39,809 bases of DNA, from contig SCTX01000034.1 of NCBI GenBank assembly GCA_004298385.1, positions 1 to 39,809 on the forward strand. Direction: 5' to 3'. The position numbers and the translations under genes were made by a program. Below the pieces are notes generated by a model that saw only the letters and a list, made by a program, of their open reading frames with translations, ran no database searches and was not told where the DNA came from. How positions within the stretch are numbered: position 1 is the stretch's first letter; each line of letters starts with the position of its first letter. This document shows, in pieces, positions 1 through 8,266 of this stretch. This stretch comes from Betaproteobacteria bacterium. GTDB taxonomy: Bacteria; Pseudomonadota; Gammaproteobacteria; Burkholderiales; SG8-39.

Positions 1-1
1 C

Positions 2-145
2 TTCAAGGTGTTCGAGCCGCTCGGTCTGGCGCTCTGGGATACCCATGACCCGCTCGGCTGTCTACAGAATATGGGCGGATGGACGTGCGAACGCACAACG
101 TATTTTTTCGGAAACTTCCAAATCATCACGGCGACGAAGCTATAG
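2..145 (+). CDS. 3' end of an unidentified protein (47 residues visible)
   Basis: An open frame enters from the left edge and ends at a TAG at 143-145. The visible tail is rich in aromatic residues and has two Cys (motifs GCLQN and GWTCERT), with no recognisable domain. It converges on efp, and the two genes share the perfect inverted repeat at 161-190. It is called coding because the frame is open from base 2 and stops just before a strong terminator, as a real gene end would. The function is unknown. Confidence 0.5.
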   Translation, partial: FKVFEPLGLALWDTHDPLGCLQNMGGWTCERTTYFFGNFQIITATKL

Positions 146-160
146 CCGTTTCAAGAACAA

Positions 161-193
161 GAAACAGGGTGCGCACACGCACCCTGTTTCTTT
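161..193. terminator. Bidirectional intrinsic terminator between the left-edge gene and efp
   Basis: A perfect 12-bp stem (161-172 with 179-190, GAAACAGGGTGC and its complement) encloses a 6-nt loop. It is followed by TTT on the plus strand and preceded by an A-rich stretch that reads as U-rich on the minus strand. It sits 13 nt beyond the efp stop and 15 nt beyond the plus-strand stop, so it can serve both converging genes. Confidence 0.85.
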
Positions 194-205
194 AGCGCAA
201 TTCGA

Positions 206-760
206 TCAGACCCGCCGCTTGTACTCCCCGGTGCGGGTGTCGATTTCGATCCTGTCGCCGGTGGCGCAGAACAGCGGCACCTGCACCGAAAAACCGGTGT
301 TGATTTTCGCCGGTTTGAGCACCTTGCCCGAAGTGTCGCCGCGCACGGCGGGTTCCGTGTACAGGATTTCGCGCACCACCGTGTTCGGCAGTTCGACCGA
401 GATCGCGCGCTCGTCGTAAAACACGACCTCGCACTGCATGCCGTCTTCGAGGAAGTTGATCCCCTCGCCCAGGTTGTCCTTCTCCACTTCGAACTGGTTG
501 TAGTCGGCATCCATGAACACGTACATCGGATCGGAAAAATAAGAGTAGGTGGATTGCTTGCGCTCCAGCACCACGACCTCGAATTTTTCGTCCGCCTTGT
601 ACACGCTCTCGCTGACCGACTCGGAAAGCAGACTCTTGAGCTTCATTTTGACCACGGAAGCGTTGCGCCCGGACTTGCTGAATTCGGCCCGCTGCACCAC
701 CATCGGATCGGCGCCGAGCATGATCACGTTGCCGGCGCGGAGTTCTTGTGCGATTTTCAT
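206..760 (-). CDS. efp: Translation elongation factor P (arginine-rhamnosylated type)
   Basis: EF-P of 184 aa, the usual length. It binds ribosomes stalled at polyproline stretches and promotes peptide-bond formation in the cytoplasm. The protein shows the N-terminal KOW-like domain, the central OB domain and a C-terminal OB domain ending in [13 protein letters not shown]. The tip of the domain I loop reads [11 protein letters not shown], placing Arg at position 32. That is the residue rhamnosylated by EarP in Pseudomonas, Shewanella and Neisseria, not the lysine used by EpmA systems. The earP gene lies directly upstream on the same strand. The gap between the two genes is 121 nt and holds a copy of the dispersed two-hairpin repeat, so efp may have its own promoter or be affected by that insertion. 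Confidence 0.97.
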   Translation of the reverse strand: MKIAQELRAGNVIMLGADPMVVQRAEFSKSGRNASVVKMKLKSLLSESVSESVYKADEKFEVVVLERKQSTYSYFSDPMYVFMDADYNQFEVEKDNLGEGINFLEDGMQCEVVFYDERAISVELPNTVVREILYTEPAVRGDTSGKVLKPAKINTGFSVQVPLFCATGDRIEIDTRTGEYKRRV

Positions 761-794
761 ATCTTTCGTCCTACACGGTTTGATTAATCCAAAA

Positions 795-877
795 GGCCGT
801 TTCAGGAATTCAGAAACGGCCTCTACACCAGAGCATGAAGGGAGATATCCACCCTCATTTATTGGTACGCTCTAAAG
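795..877 (+). repeat. Dispersed two-hairpin repeat, copy A
   Basis: Hairpin 1 pairs GGCCGTTTC (795-803) with GAAACGGCC (813-821). Hairpin 2 is nested: AGAGC (830-834) faces GCTCT (868-872), with ATGA/TCAT and GGG/CCC inside. The element ends in CGCTCTAAA. The hairpin 1 arms are identical to those at 11735-11761, and the end matches the terminal block of copies B and C. It lies between earP and efp, antisense to both. Confidence 0.7.
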
Positions 878-881
878 CTTT

Positions 882-2036
882 CTATTTTAACACATTTTCG
901 CAAAACCGCGCAAGATTATTTGCCAGATTTTCGGATTGGGCCAGTCGCCCCGCCCAGCGCTCTGCGTGCGCCTGCAACTCCAGCCGGTGCTCCCAGAAGC
1001 CAGTCCATGCCGGTGCTATCGCCGCAGCATCGCCATGATTCCAGGCCCGCCACAATTGCGCGAGCGCTGCCGTGGTCTCCGCCGGCAGTCCCTGGCAATA
1101 CATTTCGAGGAAGGCCTCGAGCTTGGGCCAGTGCGCCCCCTCTTTTTGCGGGTAGATCTGCCATAGCAGAGGCCGCGCCGCCCATTGCGCGCGAACGAAA
1201 GAATCCTCGCCGCGCACGAGGTTGAGATCGCACGTCCACAGCAAGCGGTCGTAGCTATCCTGATCGAGGAACGGGAAAATTCCGACTTCGAGGCCAGCCT
1301 TGCGCAGAATCGCCCCCGGAGCAAGGTGTTCAACCCCGAAGAACGTCGTCAACGCTGCCGTCACGGTGCCTTCAGGCACCAGGCAGCGCACCGGCGTGCC
1401 CCCCGCCGCCCAGGCCCGCAGCAATGCATCCACCCCATCGTGCGGATAACAGAACAGGGAAACCTGCAGTTCGCCCGCGCGCGGCGCGGGGACACCCAGA
1501 ACCTCCCAAAAACGTGCTCGTTCCGCCGCGGAACGCTGAAACCGGTCGCGTGTCTGCACCAGATTTTGCTCTGCCAGCAGCCCGCCCGTGCCGGCGACAA
1601 AACCGGGGAAAAAAAAATGCTTGACCAGGGGAAAAAACGGATGCGGCGAGGGCAGCGCGTGGCAGCCCTGCACCCAATTTTCGGCGCTTAGAAATTCGAG
1701 ATTAATCCACGCCGGTTTGGGTTGCCTCGCAGCCATCGCCGCGACATAGCTCGCCGGTGGATTGCAGGCGAACGCCTCGACCACGACGTCCGCGGGGCGA
1801 ACCGCCGGAAATGGTTCGCGCCACCACCTCACTTCCACGCCGTGGCTGTGCTGTGCGTCCCGGCCGGGGACTATATCGGGACAGATCTTGGCGAAGCTCG
1901 CGAGATCGTCGACCCACAAGCGGACCCCCAGGCCGTGCTCGGCGGCCAACTGCCGCGCCAGGCGCCAGCAAACGCCGATATCGCCGTAGTTGTCGACCAC
2001 GGTACAGAAGATGTCCCAGGTGCGCGTGGATGGCAT
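882..2036 (-). CDS. earP: EF-P arginine 32 rhamnosyltransferase
   Basis: EarP (formerly DUF2331; GT104) transfers rhamnose from dTDP-rhamnose to Arg32 of EF-P. The start is placed at the ATG at 2036, giving 384 aa, because the family begins just before the motif DIFCTVVDNYGDIGVCWRLA; the upstream in-frame extension is not family-like. Asp15 and Asp19 in DNYGD correspond to the catalytic Asp pair known in the family. The late motif NLVRGEDSFVRAQW contains the conserved Glu of the sugar-nucleotide site and is followed by PLLWQIYPQ. The protein is a two-Rossmann GT-B fold. The gene precedes its substrate gene efp, the usual order. No strong Shine-Dalgarno is visible. An intrinsic terminator at 2091-2118 separates it from the operon upstream. 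Confidence 0.95.
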   Translation of the reverse strand: MPSTRTWDIFCTVVDNYGDIGVCWRLARQLAAEHGLGVRLWVDDLASFAKICPDIVPGRDAQHSHGVEVRWWREPFPAVRPADVVVEAFACNPPASYVAAMAARQPKPAWINLEFLSAENWVQGCHALPSPHPFFPLVKHFFFPGFVAGTGGLLAEQNLVQTRDRFQRSAAERARFWEVLGVPAPRAGELQVSLFCYPHDGVDALLRAWAAGGTPVRCLVPEGTVTAALTTFFGVEHLAPGAILRKAGLEVGIFPFLDQDSYDRLLWTCDLNLVRGEDSFVRAQWAARPLLWQIYPQKEGAHWPKLEAFLEMYCQGLPAETTAALAQLWRAWNHGDAAAIAPAWTGFWEHRLELQAHAERWAGRLAQSENLANNLARFCENVLK

Positions 2037-2090
2037 CGTCGAAGAATGAACCAATGGTAAACGCAGACCGACGCGATTATGCGCCCGGCA

Positions 2091-2118
2091 GAAAAGAAAC
2101 GGGGCGCTCACGCGCCCC
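2091..2118 (-). terminator. Intrinsic terminator after the CHAT/CHASE2/FecR operon
   Basis: Read on the minus strand, GGGGCGC (2118-2112) pairs with GCGCCCC (2107-2101) around a 4-nt loop, followed by a run reading GTTTCTTTTC. It lies 25 nt after the stop of the FecR-like gene and before the earP start, so it closes the signalling operon. Confidence 0.75.
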
Positions 2119-2142
2119 TGGTGTTTCCTTGGACTGAATCTA

Positions 2143-2799
2143 TTAAATGCGGCTTTTCACGTAAGCGGCCAGTTCCTGCGCCTCCGGGTTGCTCGGCTGG
2201 CGCTTGAGCATTTCATCTGTCACGGTCTTCATCTCGTCGTAGAGCAGGTGATCCTGCAGCACCGAATAGTAGTAGAGCTCGGGCGTGATGTCCTCGGCCG
2301 ACGACTTCTGGCGCAGTTGGGCATAGGTGGCCTTGGCCTGGCTGACTTCTGCCTGCTGTTCGGACGACAAACGTCCGGGCTTGCCGCCGCCGCGCACCGC
2401 GATACCGCCGGAGCGGCCCAGTTTCGCAATTTGCACCAGGTTAGGCACCTGGGCAATCTTCTGCGCCACGCCCGAAGGCAACTGCACCGCTTCCGCCGCC
2501 TGGCCGCTGACCGCTTCGCTTTGCTGCGTGCCCGCCTTGAAGCTGGACGGACCCTTCCAGGTTTCCTGGCGGCTGCCGTTGAAGTACACCAAACGCAACT
2601 GCGCGCCGGCAGGCAGGGTAAAACGATCACCCTGACGCACTTTCATGAAGGCTTGCGCCTTGGACTGGGTACCGCCCTGGCTGGCATAGTTCACATCCCC
2701 CGACAACTGGTTGACCAGCCCTACGTCGCTGGACTGAGCGCTTACGCCCAGCGCCACGCCTAAAAGCGCGGCAGCCAAAATCGATTGCAGCTTGCTCAT
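2143..2799 (-). CDS. Secreted FecR-like protein of a CHASE2-cyclase operon
   Basis: The start is the ATG at 2799, chosen because GAGAGG lies 6 nt upstream and the protein then begins with a clean signal peptide (cleavage near GVSA/QS). That gives 218 aa. Residues from about 25 to 110 look like a FecR-type beta-rich domain: a gene-product segment on loss-of-sequence repeats (VNQLSGDV, VRQGDRFTLPAGAQLRLVY) and a GSRQETWKGPSSF strand pair. The C-terminal third is helical and charged, with an SSEQQAEVSQAKATY start and a TPELYYYSVLQDHLLYDEM segment. It probably sits in the periplasm. It is the last gene of the CHAT-CHASE2 operon, 117 nt after the cyclase. FecR-like proteins commonly sit beside CHASE2 cyclases, so it could supply the periplasmic input to the sensor. 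That role is inferred from context. Confidence 0.75.
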   Translation of the reverse strand: MSKLQSILAAALLGVALGVSAQSSDVGLVNQLSGDVNYASQGGTQSKAQAFMKVRQGDRFTLPAGAQLRLVYFNGSRQETWKGPSSFKAGTQQSEAVSGQAAEAVQLPSGVAQKIAQVPNLVQIAKLGRSGGIAVRGGGKPGRLSSEQQAEVSQAKATYAQLRQKSSAEDITPELYYYSVLQDHLLYDEMKTVTDEMLKRQPSNPEAQELAAYVKSRI

Positions 2800-2916
2800 T
2801 TGAACCTCTCTTTCAGTTTCACCAGTTTTAAGTCTAAACCCTTTTTTTGCGCGTTTCCCAGGTACTTTATCACGCTTGCCTGCGCATGCCAGCGAGCATT
2901 TCACCACATTTTCGGC

Positions 2917-4827
2917 TCATTTTTCGGCTATCGCGGGACTGAGCCCCAGAATCTCGAATACCTCGATGGGTTCGTCTTTGCCTTTGACTTTAACGGTTTC
3001 CTGCTTACCCGTGATCACGCCCTCTCCCGCGTCATCGACCGTCGCTTTGCTGGCGACGAGCACGCACTGCATCTCCTTGGTTACTCCCTCCAGCCTGGAA
3101 GCCGCGTTCACGGTATCACCAATGGCGGTGAATTCCGTGCGTTTGACGGAGCCAATGTCGCCTATCACCGCTTCACCGCTATGCACGCCGATGCCGATGC
3201 CGAATTCCGGTAGGCCGCGGCCGGGAAAGCGCTCGCGCATCCATTGCTTAAAATCTTCTGCTTCCTTCGCCATCTGCAACGCGGCCCGGAGCGCCCGACG
3301 CGCGTGATCGGGATGCCGCACCGGCGAGCCGAAAATCGCCATCACCGCGTCGCCGATGAATTTGTTGACCATCCCGCCCTCGACCAGAATAGGCTCGGTC
3401 GTGCGGCTGAAATAGGCGTTAAGCATTTCCACCACTTCGTGCGCGTCGAGCTTCTCCGAAATAGTGGTGAAATTGCGGATATCCGAGAACAGGACGCTCA
3501 CACGCACCGACTCGCCGGCAAGGTCTGGGCGCTCGCCTTCGGTCAGCACTTTGACCACGTCATCGGAGACATAACGGCCGAACATTTTCTTTAACCGGGC
3601 ACGCTCGCGCTCCTCGCCGGTAAGCCGCAGGCCGAGCGTGGTGAGAAATCCTATGCCCAGAGCCATCTGCATCCTGCCAACAGGCAGCAGCCAGTCGTCC
3701 AGGAACATGAACCACCCCGGGACCAGGCAGAGCAAGCCCAGCGCCAGCGCGGCGGCCAAGCCACTCGCCGGGTGCAGGCGCAGGTAGAGCCAAGCTGCGA
3801 TAATGACCAGCGCCAGCACATAGATCGATTCGGCCGCGAGCGGCAGCCGGCGAGGGTAGTGGCCGGAGAGAACGGTTTCGACGATATTGGCGTGTATCTC
3901 CCCGCCTATCATCTGCTCGCCTTGCTTGCCGAATATCGCGCGCGAATAGGGGCTGGGGTGGCGATCCTGCGTGCCGCGGTCGTTGGCGGCGATGATCACA
4001 ACGCGGCCGTTCAACTGCCTCACCTCGGGATCGGACAGGGCGTCGGCTTTGAGCAGCTTGCTCATCGATACGGTGGGGATGGCGCCGGGCGGACCGACGT
4101 AGCCGATCAGCCGCGGCCGCGCCTCGCGCGGCAATTTCACTCCCGCGATGTCCCATTCAGTCAAGGCCGGATCGAGCCCGGCGGCGCGCAGCGCGAGCTG
4201 GGTCGCGAAACCCATGGCCGGCTTGCCCGGATCCGGATCGAACACCGGCAAGAAACGCCGCACCGAGTTGTCCTCGTCGGGGTTCAGGTTGGCGATGCCG
4301 AGGTCGTTGGTGCCCTGGGGCAGCAAGTACAGGTGGTCGCGCGGCGGAAGCAGCAGCCTGCCCTCGCCGTTGGGCAGTTCGATCAATTGCGTGATGAGTA
4401 TCTTGTTCCCCGCGGCGAGTTGGGCGCGAAACGGAGAATCGTAGCTGCGGCTCGTATCGGTCCCCGGCAGATCGAGTTTCCTCAGCCAGTCCTCGGCGCT
4501 GACCTGATACAGATAGTCCAGCCCGATCACCTTCACGCCCGCGCGCGTAAGCGTCTCCATCGCGCGCGCGAAGTGCGGCTGCCAGAACGCGAGCGGATCA
4601 TCTTTGTATTCTTCCAGCGTCTGCTCGTCCACCGCGACCACCGCCACGTACGCCGCGTTGCGGCGCTTGCCGGCATACTGGTGCCAGTAATCGTAGTAGA
4701 CGTTCTCCAGAGAATCCATCCATCCCAGGCGCGTCATCGCCTCGCTGCCGCCGAAGGCGACGGCTACCACAAGCACAAAGCGCCAGAAACTGCGCAGGCG
4801 GAACGAAAGGCTCGTAGCAGTTGCCAT
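2917..4827 (-). CDS. CHASE2-domain transmembrane class III adenylate cyclase
   Basis: A 636-aa membrane sensor. It has an N-terminal TM helix (about 10-30), a periplasmic CHASE2 domain (about 35-330, with VVAVDEQTLEEY and GGEIHANIVETVLSG), a bundle of about three TM helices (335-405), a short linker and a cytoplasmic class III cyclase (about 420-630). All catalytic positions are intact: metal-binding Asp449 and Asp493, Lys489 with Thr567 for adenine selection, and Asn574 and Arg578 for the transition state. Their spacing equals that of cyanobacterial CyaC, so ATP to cAMP is expected. The ATG at 4827 shares its A with the stop of the CHAT gene (TGATG), which implies translational coupling. A TTG directly upstream is a weaker alternative start. 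The ligand sensed by CHASE2 is unknown. Confidence 0.93.
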   Translation of the reverse strand: MATATSLSFRLRSFWRFVLVVAVAFGGSEAMTRLGWMDSLENVYYDYWHQYAGKRRNAAYVAVVAVDEQTLEEYKDDPLAFWQPHFARAMETLTRAGVKVIGLDYLYQVSAEDWLRKLDLPGTDTSRSYDSPFRAQLAAGNKILITQLIELPNGEGRLLLPPRDHLYLLPQGTNDLGIANLNPDEDNSVRRFLPVFDPDPGKPAMGFATQLALRAAGLDPALTEWDIAGVKLPREARPRLIGYVGPPGAIPTVSMSKLLKADALSDPEVRQLNGRVVIIAANDRGTQDRHPSPYSRAIFGKQGEQMIGGEIHANIVETVLSGHYPRRLPLAAESIYVLALVIIAAWLYLRLHPASGLAAALALGLLCLVPGWFMFLDDWLLPVGRMQMALGIGFLTTLGLRLTGEERERARLKKMFGRYVSDDVVKVLTEGERPDLAGESVRVSVLFSDIRNFTTISEKLDAHEVVEMLNAYFSRTTEPILVEGGMVNKFIGDAVMAIFGSPVRHPDHARRALRAALQMAKEAEDFKQWMRERFPGRGLPEFGIGIGVHSGEAVIGDIGSVKRTEFTAIGDTVNAASRLEGVTKEMQCVLVASKATVDDAGEGVITGKQETVKVKGKDEPIEVFEILGLSPAIAEK

Positions 4828-7800
4828 CAATCCCCGACGTAGACAAACGCGGCCCAGAAGAACGGGTGGCTGCGCGAAAATCGATATTGACCGCTGGCGT
4901 AGCTGCCGCGCCGCAGTTCGCGCTGAGCGTCGCTCACCGCCTTGAGCGCGGTCTCGCCCTGCTTGATGTTGCGAAAGGTCGAGGTCATCAGCGCCTCGGT
5001 CGACAGGCTGTCAACGCTCCAGTGCGACACGAGCAGGCTTTTCGCGCCGGCGTACATGAATGCCCGCGTCAGTCCGGCAAAGCCCTCGCCGTTGTTGGCC
5101 TGCGCCGTTTCGCCGGCGGTATTGCACGCCGACAGCGCCACCAGGTCGGCGTTCAATTCGACGTCTTCGATCACCTCTTTCATGGTGAGCATGCCGTCCT
5201 CGCCGTTCAAGTCGCCGGCCAGGGTCAGCGCAAGCGAAGGCTGCGCGCCGCTTTTCGCGCGCGCCGCGCCGGCCGCATGATCTGCGGCCGGATCCGCGCC
5301 GGGCAGGAACTCGCCGCCAAGAAAGCCGTGAGTGGCGAATAGCACGTAGCGGCTGTTCTTGAGTTCGCCTAATTTGGCCATGTGCTCCTGCGCCTCAGCG
5401 CCGATGAACATGCGACTGCTGCCGCCCAGGATCCGGGCAATGCTCCTCGCCTCGTCCGCGGTCTCCCTCAAGCGGGGAATGTCGGGCAGGCCGTCCTTGC
5501 CGACGCGGTAATTGTTTGCGAGCAGGCCCAGCGCCGCGCGCGTAGCGGGCGAATAGCTCTGCCCCGGCGGCGGAGCAAATATCGGGTCGGCAAACGCGGT
5601 GAACTCCTGGCGCGGACCGGTGTACCGCTTTGGGTAAAGACGCTGCGAAGCCAGCGCCGATAAGCTGGGGAGATAGGCAAAGCGATGCTCCTTGCCCAGA
5701 TAAGCGAGCTCGCCGTATTCGCCGAGAAAAGGCCGCTCGGTATTGCCATCGCTCGCCGCGCGCGCCGACTCGAACGCCTGCTGTTCGGCCGGGCCGTAGT
5801 GCGTTACCAGGAGCTCGAGCGGCACGGTGAGCAATGGTCCGTCGGCCACCACGATGATCTTTTGCTTCCCCGCGAGCGCCGAAGACAGCGGCGCCACCAG
5901 GTCCCGATACAGGGAATTGAGGTCGGCGGGGTCGATTTCACGCAGGAACAGGACCGACTCGCCCACCGCCACTTTTTCGATCGCGCGGCGGATCGCGCGC
6001 ACGCGTCGCGCCACGTCTTCGCGTTTGACCGGGAGATTGACCATCCGAAAGCGCTCGCGCGTCACCGCGAACATGGCGACCTCCTGCGGCAGCAGCACAT
6101 AAGAGAGCAGCACTTCATCCGGCCGCAGCAGCTTCTGCTGCAAATCCTGCACGCTGACCGGACGCGGGTTGGTCAATTCCATGAAGCGCGGGTAGTCGCG
6201 CCACAGCGCCTCCTCCAGAGGCGCCAGTTCCCCCTTCGCGGCTGCGAGCTGAGCATCGAGATCGCTGCGGCGCGCGTCCAAACCGGGCTGATCGAGAGGC
6301 TGGGTGACCACGGCCAGACGCAGGTTTTCGATTTTCTCGTGCAGATCCTCCCGCTTCCGCTTCAGACCGAGGAATGCCGGGTCGTCCGAGAACTTGGCCA
6401 CGTCGGCCTGGCGCATCATTTCGGTAAACACGCGGCTCTGGTTGCGCGACGCGATTTCGAGCACCTCGCGGTCGTATCCGCCCTGAGGCGAGGTCCGGTG
6501 CAACTGCAGCAGCACCTTAATGGTTTCCAGATAGATGTTGCCGTACTGGCCGAGGAAGGCGGCCCGGGTTTCCTCCGACAGCCCGCGGGTGCGCACATAA
6601 AGGTAGTCGAGCGTGTCGGCGGCTTCCTTGTAGAACGGCAACGCCTCGCGGTAGCGACCGTGCTTCGCAAGCGAGAATCCGAGGCGGCTGCTGTTCAGCA
6701 GCAGAATGCGCGGGTTACCTGCTCGGCGCGCTACCTCAACCGCTTTGCGATACAGCGCCTCCGCTTCGACCACCTTGCCTTGGCGGTCGAGCATCACCGC
6801 CAGCGTCGTCAGCATGGCCGCGGTATCGGGGTGCAGGGAACCCAGGCTCCTTTCGAGGATGTCGAGCGCGCGCCGCTGCAGCGGCTCGGCCTCTTGCGCC
6901 CGGCCGCGGCGGTCGAGATAGGTGCTGAGGTTGTTGAGCGTATTGGCCGTGGCCGGATGGCCGGGTCCCAGAGTACGCTCCTGGATGGCCAGCGCCTTGC
7001 GGAACAGGCTTTCGGTCTCGGTAAAAGCCTGCAGGTTGAATTGCGCCTGGGCGCGCGCCTCGCTCGGCGACAGCAGCTCGTCCTTGCCCTGCTCCTGCAG
7101 CACGTTGGCCAGATTGTTCATGCTGGTGGCGGTATCCGGGTGCTCCGATCCCAGCATTTTCTCGCGTAGCGCCAGGACACGCCGGTGTATTGCCTCGGCT
7201 TCCTTGGCCTTGCCTTGCAGGTAGAGCACATTACCCAGGTTAGACAGGCTGGTCGCGGTGCCCGGATGTTCCTTGCCCAGGGTTTTCTCGTGAATCGCGA
7301 CCACTCGATAGTGCAGCGTCTCGGCCTCCTTGTACTGGCCGCGATTGATCAACTCCTGCGCGCGCGCGCTCAACTGCTTGGTATCCTCGTCGGCTCCCCG
7401 CCCGGTTGTTTCACTGAACTTGCCTTGCAGATCCAGCACCCGCCCGAGGTTGGACAAGGTCGTCGCCGTGTCCTGGTGCTCCTTCCCCAGTGTTTTTTCG
7501 AGGATGCGCAGCGAGCGGCGCAACAGCGATTCGGCGCTGGGGTAATCGCCCAGTTTTTCCAGAACCAGTGCCAGATTGTTCAGCGCGGCGGCCGTGTTCA
7601 CATGCTCCGGTCCCAAGCGCTTTTCATAAATGTTCAGCGCGGCGCTGAAATTCTTCTGTGCATCTGCGTACTTCCCTTGCCGCATCTGGGCGTCGGCGAG
7701 GACATTGAGGCTGGTCGCGGTATCCGGGTCGCTGTCGCCGAATAGCCTCAGCGCCTCCTCTGCCAGTTGGCGCCCGGTGTCCTCGCCGCGCGCGTACTCG

Positions 7801-8003
7801 CCCTTGGCGATCTGTGCCTCGGCCTGATCCATGAGTTCCTGCCAGCGGCGGTCATCCGCGCGCTTGGGCTGCTGCACCGGACGCGGCGCTGTCTGCTGCT
7901 TTTTCTGCGGCGTCTGGGCGCAGGCGTAGTGATTCACTTCCAGCGCCAGCACCACCGCCAGAGCATGCAAAAGCAATCGAGCAGCGCCAACAGCCGGTTT
8001 CAT
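4827..8003 (-). CDS. Secreted TPR-CHAT caspase-like protease protein
   Basis: A 1058-aa protein. A signal peptide (residues 1 to about 29, ending YACA/QTPQ) points to export. Residues of about 50-480 hold many kinesin-light-chain-type TPRs, seen as recurring LGxEHPxTA and LxNLAxxLxxxGxxxEAE. A helical linker follows to about 740, then a CHAT domain to the C-terminus. The predicted catalytic dyad is present: His892 in FATHGFLGG and Cys960 in LSACNTAGE. The end, SHPFFWAAFVYVGD, is typical of CHAT. CHAT proteins are clan CD cysteine peptidases whose TPRs bind a partner or substrate. It is the first gene of the operon and overlaps the cyclase start. Being exported, it is unlike the cytoplasmic TPR-CHAT of type III-E CRISPR systems. 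The substrate is unknown. Confidence 0.92.
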   Translation of the reverse strand: MKPAVGAARLLLHALAVVLALEVNHYACAQTPQKKQQTAPRPVQQPKRADDRRWQELMDQAEAQIAKGEYARGEDTGRQLAEEALRLFGDSDPDTATSLNVLADAQMRQGKYADAQKNFSAALNIYEKRLGPEHVNTAAALNNLALVLEKLGDYPSAESLLRRSLRILEKTLGKEHQDTATTLSNLGRVLDLQGKFSETTGRGADEDTKQLSARAQELINRGQYKEAETLHYRVVAIHEKTLGKEHPGTATSLSNLGNVLYLQGKAKEAEAIHRRVLALREKMLGSEHPDTATSMNNLANVLQEQGKDELLSPSEARAQAQFNLQAFTETESLFRKALAIQERTLGPGHPATANTLNNLSTYLDRRGRAQEAEPLQRRALDILERSLGSLHPDTAAMLTTLAVMLDRQGKVVEAEALYRKAVEVARRAGNPRILLLNSSRLGFSLAKHGRYREALPFYKEAADTLDYLYVRTRGLSEETRAAFLGQYGNIYLETIKVLLQLHRTSPQGGYDREVLEIASRNQSRVFTEMMRQADVAKFSDDPAFLGLKRKREDLHEKIENLRLAVVTQPLDQPGLDARRSDLDAQLAAAKGELAPLEEALWRDYPRFMELTNPRPVSVQDLQQKLLRPDEVLLSYVLLPQEVAMFAVTRERFRMVNLPVKREDVARRVRAIRRAIEKVAVGESVLFLREIDPADLNSLYRDLVAPLSSALAGKQKIIVVADGPLLTVPLELLVTHYGPAEQQAFESARAASDGNTERPFLGEYGELAYLGKEHRFAYLPSLSALASQRLYPKRYTGPRQEFTAFADPIFAPPPGQSYSPATRAALGLLANNYRVGKDGLPDIPRLRETADEARSIARILGGSSRMFIGAEAQEHMAKLGELKNSRYVLFATHGFLGGEFLPGADPAADHAAGAARAKSGAQPSLALTLAGDLNGEDGMLTMKEVIEDVELNADLVALSACNTAGETAQANNGEGFAGLTRAFMYAGAKSLLVSHWSVDSLSTEALMTSTFRNIKQGETALKAVSDAQRELRRGSYASGQYRFSRSHPFFWAAFVYVGD

Positions 8004-8056
8004 GCACGCCCCATGGATAAACTCAGAACCGCTTGATTATAGGTGACCTCCAAGAA

Positions 8057-8084
8057 TTGTCATACCGAGGCCTCGCAATGACAA
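8057..8084. repeat. 28-nt near-palindrome in the CHAT operon upstream region
   Basis: TTGTCAT (8057-8063) and ATGACAA (8078-8084) flank a perfect CGAGGCCTCG core (8066-8075), with one unpaired dinucleotide on each side. It lies 54 nt upstream of the CHAT start and could be an operator or the remnant of a small mobile palindrome. The rest of the 8004-8266 gap holds only the motif at 8204 and nothing else recognisable. Confidence 0.5.
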
Positions 8085-8203
8085 AAAGGGATATTGCAGA
8101 TGCTCGGTAGGCGTCCCCACAACCCGTGTTGAGCGACACATGGCGAGAGTATAGCGTTGCGCAGCCGTCCCTTCTACGTTGGCAGGCGGATCTCGGGTTG
8201 GAC

Positions 8204-8223
8204 GGCGGATCGATTCTTCTATC
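8204..8223 (+). repeat. 20-nt motif GGCGGATYGATTCTYNNATC, copy 1
   Basis: This matches 10218-10237 at 17 of 20 positions and resembles 11664-11683. It lies just beyond the 3' end of the SDR gene. All three copies have the same orientation and sit at gene-unit boundaries. Confidence 0.5.
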
Positions 8224-8266
8224 AGTTTTTTTCGTCGCGCAGGCGTACCGCGCTTTAGGCGAATCG

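Noticed and set aside
3772-4842. 356-codon open frame on the plus strand across the cyclase gene
   Set aside because: It is antisense to a protein with intact cyclase motifs; its translation has no domain and is a by-product of high GC.
5685-7169. 494-codon open frame on the plus strand opposite the TPR-CHAT gene
   Set aside because: It has no start signal, is composed of Arg/Gln/His-rich sequence, and mirrors the TPR-coding strand.
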